From Deltaproteobacteria bacterium (lineage in GTDB: Bacteria; Myxococcota; Myxococcia; Myxococcales; 40CM-4-68-19), in assembly GCA_025358085.1 (NCBI GenBank), contig JANYKT010000078.1:1-40192 (forward strand): 40,192 nt of DNA, given 5' to 3'. Below the pieces are notes generated by a model. It was given only the letters and a program-made list of their open reading frames with translations. It searched no databases and had not been told where the DNA came from. Below, piece after piece: positions 34,497-40,192 of this stretch (position 1 is its first letter; each line of letters opens with the position of its first letter). The position numbers and the translations under genes were made by a program.

Positions 34497-36136
34497 GGCT
34501 GCGGCACCGGGGTACGGGCGCGCGATTGCACAATCAACGCTTCCGTACCGGCGGAATGCGAGGGGAGAGCATCAATCCAGATCTGCTCGCGGGATTCGCT
34601 GTTGGATTCGGCGCCGACGTGTACCGCCCCGCGTTCGACGGACGCTTCAAGCTCGACGCCCACTTCTGGCTCGGGTGCGCCTGCAATCTCCAACTCGAAC
34701 GCGCGGGTGCCGTCCGGAGAGAGCAGCACCACGCGGTGGTTGTTGGTGTCGGCGACCAGAACTTCGCCATCGGGCAGCACCGCGAGGCCGGCGGGGTGCC
34801 GCAGCCGCGATTCGGCGGCTTTGCTGGCTCCGCAGAAAAACTCGTCCAGCCGCAGCCCGTCGGGCGAGAAGCGCTTGATCTTGTCGTTGTACGTATCGGC
34901 GACCAGTAGCCCCGCCGCGCGCGTTCCCGCCACCGCGAGCGGGTGCTGGAGCATGCCAGTCTGCACCTTGCCGGTCAGGTCGCCGAAGTCGGAGAGCCCG
35001 GGACCGCCGGTGAGCGAGTAGAGCTTGCGCGAGCGCAGATCCAGGACGCGCACGCCGCTCGATTCGCTGTCAGCCACGTAGAGTACGTCGCCCTGCACCG
35101 CGAGCCCGCTCGGTTGCGCCAGCGCAGCTTGGGCTCCCGGGCCGTCGACCAACGCCTTTTTTCCGTCGCCAGCGATGGCCTCGATTGAGTTGGTCATCAA
35201 ATCAATGATTGCCAATTGATGGCTGCCCGCGAGCGCCACGTACAGCTCGTCGCCGCGGATCGCCAGGTCCCAGGGCGAGCGCAGCGAGGTCTCAGTCGCT
35301 TGCTTTTTCCCGAAGCCGAGCGGCCCGCGGCCCAATCTGAAAGTGCCGGCCAGCCTCGAAAGCGTACGTGTCGCGAGGTCCGCTTTCCAGACCACGTGCG
35401 CGCCTGCATCGGCGATGTAAAGGAGGTCGCCGCGAACCGCGAGTCCCTGCGGATCGTCCAGCGCCGCCTGGGCAAAAGGACCCTCGCGGTGCCCCCGCAG
35501 GCCGCTGCCAATCGTTGCCAGGACCTGTCCTTCTTCATCCACCACCAGCACGCGATGATGACCCGAGTCGGCGATGAAGATGCGGCCCGGCCCCCACGCG
35601 ACCTTCCCGGGAAAACGCAGCGGGCGTGACGGCTCCTTCGTGTTGCGATTCAAGTTCAACCGGAGCGGCTTTTCCGCCGGCGTGCCGTTCGCACGGCCCT
35701 CGTCAAGCAGTTGCCGAATCAGACTTTCGAGCGTCTCCGGATCGGTCTCGCCCGGCAACACCGCGCCTGGCCTCCCGTCGGGCCGCAGCACGATGAGCGT
35801 GGGCCAGGATCGGACCGCATAGGAGGACCAGACGCGCTGCTCGCGGTCCACCGCGACCGGGTGTTTGATACCGTAACGCCGCAGGGCAGAGGCAATGAAC
35901 TGCGGGTCTTTCTCCGCCTTGAACCTGGCCGAGTGGATGCCGATGACGACCAGCGGATCGTCGCGGTGGCGCGCCTGGAGTTCACGCAGCACCGGCTGCA
36001 GATGCATGCAATTCACGCACGAAGAGGTCCAGAAATCCAGGATCACCACCTGGCCCCGCAGCGACTCAATGGCGAGCCCCTCGCTGGTGTTCAGCCAGGC
36101 GGTCGCGAAGTCCGGGGCGTGAGTGCGTTCCGTCAT
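34493..36136 (-). CDS. NHLRC2-like protein: thioredoxin-like domain plus NHL propeller
   Basis: A 547-residue protein. Residues 1-150 form a TlpA/thioredoxin-like domain with WTSSCVNC (C40 and C43), close in wording to the FTYCCINC segment of animal NHLRC2. The rest is a six-bladed NHL propeller with blades such as PGRIFIADSGHHRVLVVDEEG and DGEVLVADTNNHRVVLLSPDG, then a short acidic tail. The start ATG 36136 is preferred; an upstream ATG at 36196 would add 20 residues of poor quality and run into the divergent PilZ gene. No signal peptide is visible, so it is probably cytoplasmic. It is the first gene of the type III PKS operon and overlaps the PKS by four bases; its role there is unknown. 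Confidence 0.88.
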   Translation of the reverse strand: MTERTHAPDFATAWLNTSEGLAIESLRGQVVILDFWTSSCVNCMHLQPVLRELQARHRDDPLVVIGIHSARFKAEKDPQFIASALRRYGIKHPVAVDREQRVWSSYAVRSWPTLIVLRPDGRPGAVLPGETDPETLESLIRQLLDEGRANGTPAEKPLRLNLNRNTKEPSRPLRFPGKVAWGPGRIFIADSGHHRVLVVDEEGQVLATIGSGLRGHREGPFAQAALDDPQGLAVRGDLLYIADAGAHVVWKADLATRTLSRLAGTFRLGRGPLGFGKKQATETSLRSPWDLAIRGDELYVALAGSHQLAIIDLMTNSIEAIAGDGKKALVDGPGAQAALAQPSGLAVQGDVLYVADSESSGVRVLDLRSRKLYSLTGGPGLSDFGDLTGKVQTGMLQHPLAVAGTRAAGLLVADTYNDKIKRFSPDGLRLDEFFCGASKAAESRLRHPAGLAVLPDGEVLVADTNNHRVVLLSPDGTRAFELEIAGAPEPEVGVELEASVERGAVHVGAESNSESREQIWIDALPSHSAGTEALIVQSRARTPVPQP

Positions 36137-36195
36137 CCCGGTCGCTTCATAACAGGTGGGTGGCAACTGCGCCCGCGGCGTGGAACAGTAGTGCA
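36137..36195. promoter_or_regulatory. Shared divergent promoter region, type III PKS operon and PilZ gene
   Basis: Only 59 bases separate the start codons of the eight-gene minus-strand operon and the plus-strand PilZ gene. Promoters for both must lie here or within the opposite gene's 5' end. I cannot identify -10/-35 boxes or an operator palindrome with confidence. Confidence 0.4.
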
Positions 36196-36858
36196 ATGCG
36201 TAAAGCGATGGTTTTTCCGGTACGCTTCGTGACCCACGGACAATCGGTGCAGACCACCTCGCGGGACCTCGACGATGATTCGGTTTTCATCCGCTGCGTC
36301 GAGCCGCCGGACGAAGGCGAGCACGTCGTTCTGCGCCTTTACCTGCCGGGCCTGGCCGCGGGAGAAATCATCCAGGCCGTGGTCCGCGAGCGGCTGCTCG
36401 AGGGGCGAGATGCGGGCTTCCGCGCCGGCTTCGAAGATTTGACTCCCGAGACGCTCGCGCATATCCGCGCCGCCCTCTTACGCGGAACCGCCGCCGGAGG
36501 CACCGTCCCCGAGGCGCACGCGCGGGCGGGCGAGAACCGGCGCTTGCTGCCGCGTTATCTTGATCGCTTCCGCGTCACGCTTTCCATCGGCCAGCATCGC
36601 AGCCAGCGTGAAGCGTTGAACCTCTCTGCGAGCGGGCTTTTCATTGAAACCGAGCTCCCACCGCCGATGGACGAGATCGTTCAAATCATTCTCGAGCTTC
36701 CAGACAATAAGCCCCCCGCGGAGGCGCAGGGCATCGTCCTGCACCGGGTGCTTCCGGGCGGGGCCGAGCCAGTGGGCGCGGGCGTCCAGTTCATTGGCGC
36801 GGACGATGCTTTTCGCGCGCGACTCGATGCCTATCTTCAAACCTTGAAGTCTGCTTGA
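36196..36858 (+). CDS. Tandem PilZ-domain protein (myxococcal TIGR02266-like)
   Basis: A 220-residue protein of two similar halves. The C-terminal half (about 112-218) is a PilZ domain with the c-di-GMP motifs intact: RYLDR (RxxxR) and NLSASG (NxSxxG), then strands ending AGVQFIGADDAFRARLDAYL. The N-terminal half has the same layout (FPVRFVT, RDLDDDSVFI, AGFEDLTPETLAHI), but both ligand motifs are degenerate, so it probably does not bind c-di-GMP. ATG 36196 fits the domain start; the frame is open 36 bases further. It is divergent from the PKS operon and could report c-di-GMP made by enzymes such as the GGDEF protein in this window. The output partner is unknown. Confidence 0.85.
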   Translation: MRKAMVFPVRFVTHGQSVQTTSRDLDDDSVFIRCVEPPDEGEHVVLRLYLPGLAAGEIIQAVVRERLLEGRDAGFRAGFEDLTPETLAHIRAALLRGTAAGGTVPEAHARAGENRRLLPRYLDRFRVTLSIGQHRSQREALNLSASGLFIETELPPPMDEIVQIILELPDNKPPAEAQGIVLHRVLPGGAEPVGAGVQFIGADDAFRARLDAYLQTLKSA

Positions 36859-36936
36859 TCGCTGCGGTGGCTCGAAATCGAGCCTTCAGGCTTGAATTCT
36901 GGCCTTCCGGGGGGAGACGTTGTAAACACTCTCTTC

Positions 36937-37299
36937 ATGCCCCGAAACCCTGAACGAACTGATTTGTTTGCCATGGTCATCGACCGCTTCGCCGAGGCTC
37001 TCGCCGAAAAGATGACCGGCGCGACTCTTTCCTTCGGCGCTGGGCCCGCCTCCACCCGCAACGCGCAGCGCGGCTCCTCGCGGCGCAAGGGAGAGAAGCG
37101 CACGGCGGCGATGCTCAATCAGACCACTTCGCAGTTGCTGCGGTACATCAAGTCAAACCCCAGCCAGCGCATCGAACAAATTGCCGTCGACCTGGGCTTG
37201 TCTACGAAGGAACTCAAGTTACCCACGCAGAAGTTGCTCGCGGGTCGCAAGATTGCGTCGCGCGGCGAGCGGCGCGGCATGAGGTATTTTCCCGCCTGA
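36937..37299 (+). CDS. Small winged-helix/HTH DNA-binding protein
   Basis: A 120-residue basic protein. The first 60 residues are a poorly ordered region with SRRKGEKRT leading to the fold. The C-terminal half is a compact winged helix: TSQLLRYIKSNPSQRIEQIAVDLGLSTKELKLPTQKLLAGRKI, then the wing RGERRGMRYFPA. I associate this type with myxobacterial genomes, where it occurs as small stand-alone proteins that appear to bind DNA. ATG 36937 is used because the preceding in-frame residues are not protein-like. It follows the PilZ gene by 78 bases on the same strand, so they may be cotranscribed. The target is unknown. Confidence 0.8.
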   Translation: MPRNPERTDLFAMVIDRFAEALAEKMTGATLSFGAGPASTRNAQRGSSRRKGEKRTAAMLNQTTSQLLRYIKSNPSQRIEQIAVDLGLSTKELKLPTQKLLAGRKIASRGERRGMRYFPA

Positions 37300-37336
37300 G
37301 CAACAGCACGCGATGTCCCGTTTGCGGGCGGCGCAG

Positions 37337-37771
37337 CTACAACATTTCGCGACCGGCGCGAGTATTGACTACCGCCCGCAGCGCTTCGAGATCTTTTTCT
37401 TCCGGACACCACTCAGCGAGGTTGGAGAGGCGTCTCTTCGCGAAGTGGTGCCCCGCAACGATGACGGACGACTCCGTACGTGCCACCTGATCGGCTCCCT
37501 CCTGCGCGAGCCGGATCACCTCATGCCGATGGTTCGGGTCGACGAGGCCATCGTCGCGAACGCGGATCTTTGAAAACCACACACGCGATACCGTCTGCGG
37601 CTTGCGATTCTTCAACTCGACCGACATTCCGATGCAGCGCACGAACCCATCGCCGTCTTGGGGGAGTGGCTTCTCCCCTGCGATAAAACGTTGCATCGTC
37701 ACATTCTGGATACGCCGGATCTCACCGGGGGCGGTCCGCTGGAAGAACCAGAGCGCTCTGTGCTCTTTCAT
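37337..37771 (-). CDS. Hypothetical protein
   Basis: I do not recognise this 144-residue protein. Its composition is that of a folded soluble protein (RFIAGEKPLPQDGDGF, QTVSRVWFSKIRVRDDGL, LSNLAEWCPEEKDLEAL), with no signal peptide or membrane segment. Codon third positions look less GC-rich than in neighbouring genes, which may mark it as acquired or as weakly expressed. Starts GTG 37777, GTG 37774 and ATG 37771 follow one another; ATG is chosen by default. It converges on the winged-helix gene, whose stop is 37 bases away. The opposite-strand frame here looks like a shadow. Confidence 0.6.
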   Translation of the reverse strand: MKEHRALWFFQRTAPGEIRRIQNVTMQRFIAGEKPLPQDGDGFVRCIGMSVELKNRKPQTVSRVWFSKIRVRDDGLVDPNHRHEVIRLAQEGADQVARTESSVIVAGHHFAKRRLSNLAEWCPEEKDLEALRAVVNTRAGREML

Positions 37772-38057
37772 CACCACCCATCGCTAACACGGCAGGACCT
37801 CCGTCCCCGGTGCAACCGTGCCCGGCTGTTCAGCGACCGACAGCCGCCTGCACCAGGCCGGAGAGTGCGGTGGCACCGGACGGGGTCGGTGCACGCCGAC
37901 GAGCACAGGAGCGACATCGTCGTTTGGCTCGGCTGGGTCATTCCAGCGGCGGGTACGGATTGTCACTGCTCGCAATCGTAACCCGGGCGCTCGGCCGTGA
38001 GGACAAACTCTTCTCTTCGTCCCAATGCTGCGATAGGGTGTTCCTTCCGAGGAGAAC
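37772..38057. other. Intergenic region upstream of the receiver/PilZ-like gene
   Basis: These 286 bases separate divergent genes and should hold promoters for both. The open frames crossing it on either strand have poor, arginine-rich composition. The only clear signal is GAGGAG just before the GTG at 38058. No repeat or hairpin stands out. Confidence 0.4.
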
Positions 38058-40055
38058 GTGCCAGGCTCTCGCTTGCTTCTGGTGGCAGATCCCAAGATGC
38101 TGCCCGCGCTCGCGACCGCCTTGCGCGGCGGCGGCGTCTTTGACGTCTTGACCGTTCCAATCTCAGAAGCTGGTGAACCCGGCGCGCAGACCGCTGCCAA
38201 TGGCGCCGATGCGGTTGCGGTGTTCTATGGAACCGCTGATCGCCCGTTGGCTGCCGCGTTGCAGGCGCTGACGCCGCCCGTTCGACTGCGAGGCGGCCGG
38301 GTCATCGGCGTGCTGCAGCGCGAACAGGCAGGGCAGCGCGATGAGTGCTTCCGCGCGGGCGCCAGCGACTTGTTGTTCATGCCGTTGGGGAAGGAGCAAT
38401 TCGTTGCGCGGCTGACCAACGGCGTGCGGCTTTCTTATCCGGCGGGCCACGGCATCGCGATTGCGGTCTCGGTGGCGACGCGCTCGGCCACCTCCATCCT
38501 GGAGGGCGCCACGGTGACGCCGTCCGGAGTCCACGCACCGCGGGCTCTACCGTTGAAGCCCGGCGAGACGGTCCGGCTCTCCTGGGACCGCTTCCAGACC
38601 TGGGGCCTCGTGGTGCAGGGCGTTCCGGCGGCGCAGATACGTTTCGCGGGGCTCACGGTCGACGAGGAAGCGGCGATCCGCGATTGGCTGGTGGGGGCTT
38701 CGGCTTCCGCGCCGGCGCTCGCGTCTTCGGATCCTGCCGCGGGCTTGGCAGCGTCTCCCAGCGCCACGGTTCCTTCGCCCTCTGACGCCCATCCTGCGCT
38801 CCACGCCGACGGGATTCGCGCGGCGCCGCTCGCTGGTCCGCCACCAGGTTTTGCCGACCGCAAGCCCATCCGGCCCCACCAGGCGCGCTCACCGCGCGTT
38901 GTCCCGCTTGATTCGACAAATGGCGCGGCAATCACCGTCGACCCGTTTAAATCGCTACCAGCGGATGCCGCTTCTGCAAGCCCGGCCATTCTTGAGCCTC
39001 GGAGCGCACCGCCGCTCTCGTCAAGCCCCGGCGCCGCACCCGCCGAACCGCCCTTGGCCCAGCTTCCGGCGCTCCCGTTCTCTATCGGTCCCGCCTGGCC
39101 GGTTCCGTTTTCCGCCGCTCTTTGTCAGCAAGCTGCCTTCTGCCTGCTGAAGGACAAAACCCTTCCGCCGGACCTCAATCCGGAGGTCGCAGTCGCGACG
39201 CGCAAGATCGTGGGGCTCCTCAACAGCACCGAGCGCGCCGCGCTTGACAAAGCAGGACCCGATTCGCAGTTCGCCGACGCACTTGCAGCTCGCATCGCGC
39301 TGGACGCCGCCAGCTCAGACGGCGTCCGCCTTTCCTCCAACTCGCCCGCCGCTGTGCTGGATCCTGTGGGCTTCGCCGAGCTCAACCGGCGTTGCGACGC
39401 GGCCGCAGCGCGGCTGCAGAAGGAAGCGAGCCGGGCTATCACCAGCGGCGAGGTCGAGCAGCTCCAGCTCGTCACTGCCGCCAGCGCTGCCCTCAGCCGC
39501 GACGCGCTGATCTTAAAGGCCACCGCGGACCGCTTGCGCGGCATCGGCGTCGCACCCCGGTTGGGAGGAGGCGCGCTCGACCCCAGCCTGATTATCGCAG
39601 GCGCCGCACCGAGGCCGCCCGCGACAAAGGCACTCCCGGAAACTGCCGTTGTCCGCGCCGAGCTGCGCGACTTCACCGCCCTCGACGACCGCGTTCGCAG
39701 CAGCCGCATCAAGAAGATCGGCATTGCGGCGCTGGTGGTGTTGTTCGCGGTGGCGCTGGTGAATGCTCTCTTCTTTGCGCTGCCGCGGGTGACGCGGCTG
39801 TCGGCGGAACATGCTGGCGCGGGGGTGGAGCGCATCGACGTATCGGGCAAGAGCGCCATGGTCACGGTCCAGCCGGCCTGGGTCGCGGCGGGCGGACCCG
39901 ATCTGCTCAAGCTGCTTGATGTGCTGCGCAGCCGCGGGGTCGAGAAGGCAGTGCTGGCCACCTCCAGCGGGTCGCCGGCGGGAATGCTTGACGTGCAGGA
40001 GGGGAAGATCTACGGCTTGCCCAAGGCCGGGAACTCGCGCAAGTCCGCCCGCTAG
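38058..40055 (+). CDS. Receiver-like/PilZ-like transmembrane protein of unknown function
   Basis: A 665-residue protein starting at GTG 38058, with GAGGAG four bases upstream. Residues 1-120 look like a response-regulator receiver fold (RLLLVADPK; GADAVAVFYG; GRVIGVLQ; FRAGASDLLFMPL), but the phosphorylated aspartate position is not convincing, so it is probably a pseudo-receiver. Residues 120-215 resemble a PilZ beta barrel (SATSILEGATVTPSGVHAP) without RxxxR. A long alanine/proline/serine linker (215-345), a helical region and one transmembrane helix at 554-576 (IGIAALVVLFAVALVNALFF) follow, and then a short C-terminal domain of about 90 residues. No named family covers the whole. A membrane-tethered signalling adaptor is the best guess. 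Confidence 0.75.
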   Translation: MPGSRLLLVADPKMLPALATALRGGGVFDVLTVPISEAGEPGAQTAANGADAVAVFYGTADRPLAAALQALTPPVRLRGGRVIGVLQREQAGQRDECFRAGASDLLFMPLGKEQFVARLTNGVRLSYPAGHGIAIAVSVATRSATSILEGATVTPSGVHAPRALPLKPGETVRLSWDRFQTWGLVVQGVPAAQIRFAGLTVDEEAAIRDWLVGASASAPALASSDPAAGLAASPSATVPSPSDAHPALHADGIRAAPLAGPPPGFADRKPIRPHQARSPRVVPLDSTNGAAITVDPFKSLPADAASASPAILEPRSAPPLSSSPGAAPAEPPLAQLPALPFSIGPAWPVPFSAALCQQAAFCLLKDKTLPPDLNPEVAVATRKIVGLLNSTERAALDKAGPDSQFADALAARIALDAASSDGVRLSSNSPAAVLDPVGFAELNRRCDAAAARLQKEASRAITSGEVEQLQLVTAASAALSRDALILKATADRLRGIGVAPRLGGGALDPSLIIAGAAPRPPATKALPETAVVRAELRDFTALDDRVRSSRIKKIGIAALVVLFAVALVNALFFALPRVTRLSAEHAGAGVERIDVSGKSAMVTVQPAWVAAGGPDLLKLLDVLRSRGVEKAVLATSSGSPAGMLDVQEGKIYGLPKAGNSRKSAR

Positions 40056-40085
40056 AGCGCCGAACAGGTTCCCGTGCGCTCTCGC

Positions 40086-40192
40086 TCACGCTGCACGCCG
40101 CGCAATAACTTCGAGATTGTGAATCGCGCTCAACCGGCGCAGGTCGAAGGCGTTCTTGCGGACACCGCGGTAACGGGCCCGCGGCCCCTGTC
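40086..40192 (-). CDS. DDE transposase, C-terminal end (runs off the window)
   Basis: Only the last 34 codons and the TGA stop (40086-40088) are inside the window. They read ARYRGVRKNAFDLRRLSAIHNLE near the end, the closing helix of IS1182/IS5-type DDE transposases (usual wording ARYRG-RKN-FDLRR-AAI-NLE). The gene ends 31 bases after the convergent receiver/PilZ-like gene. The element's inverted repeat cannot be located with only one end visible. Whether the transposase is intact cannot be judged here. Confidence 0.75.
   Translation of the reverse strand, partial: QGPRARYRGVRKNAFDLRRLSAIHNLEVIARRAA

Noticed and set aside
37784-38200. Open frames on both strands upstream of the receiver/PilZ-like gene
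   Set aside because: Both are rich in arginine, proline and alanine, and they run into the start of the better-supported gene at 38058.
1-40192. tRNA, rRNA, CRISPR array, phage genes
   Set aside because: I looked for cloverleaf ends, regular spaced repeats and phage structural genes and saw none. A covariance-model scan would be the decisive test for RNA genes.

Overview
The window is high-GC, gene-dense bacterial chromosome. Several features point to Myxococcota or a nearby deltaproteobacterial lineage. The ferrochelatase carries an internal cysteine cluster of the kind described for the [2Fe-2S] enzymes of Myxococcus and Bdellovibrio. There are tandem PilZ domains, a Ser/Thr kinase fused to TPR repeats, and a small winged-helix protein of a type I associate with myxobacteria. 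This assignment is inference from gene content; no rRNA or tRNA gene is present to settle it. Transposase sequence lies at both edges: a complete IS4-family (IS50/Tn5-like) element at 3-1476 and the C-terminal end of another DDE transposase at 40086-40192.

Region 1 (1.5-6 kb) is housekeeping: a SUI1/YciH translation factor, divergent hemH, a small inverted-repeat (REP/MITE-like) element, an RsmB-type rRNA methyltransferase, a TPR-like protein and a two-helix membrane protein. Region 2 (6-10.9 kb, minus strand) is a compact gene group: secreted amidohydrolase, diacylglycerol-kinase-type lipid kinase, DUF4476 lipoprotein and ABC exporter. Region 3 (10.9-18 kb, minus strand) holds two very large surface-type repeat proteins that look damaged. 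One (six Fn3 modules plus a beta-propeller) is split by an in-frame TAA and by a -1 frame change. The other (RCC1 repeats, Ig-like region, BNR-like repeats) has lost its 5' end. Region 4 (18.2-25.6 kb, plus strand) has a FemAB-like acyltransferase, clpS and an MFS transporter coupled by GTGA overlaps, then a propeller-GGDEF diguanylate cyclase and two small membrane proteins (DUF2914, DUF202).

Region 5 (25.9-36.1 kb, minus strand) is the most distinctive part. It is a tightly packed run of eight genes; the first six overlap by 4 to 16 bases and the last two follow with gaps of 9 and 2 bases. The order is NHLRC2-like thioredoxin/NHL protein, type III polyketide synthase, isoprenylcysteine-methyltransferase-like enzyme, acyl carrier protein, fatty acyl-AMP ligase, FAD oxidoreductase, Ser/Thr kinase with TPRs, and a PIG-V-like membrane glycosyltransferase. 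The inferred pathway is activation of a fatty acid, loading on the ACP, extension to an alkylresorcinol or alkylpyrone, then methylation and oxidation, with possible glycosylation and kinase control. A PilZ protein is divergently transcribed from the same 59-base intergenic region.

Region 6 (36.2-40.1 kb) has that PilZ protein, the winged-helix protein, one hypothetical gene and a large receiver/PilZ-like transmembrane protein. With the GGDEF enzyme, these suggest c-di-GMP signalling is well represented here. I saw no tRNA, rRNA or CRISPR array.
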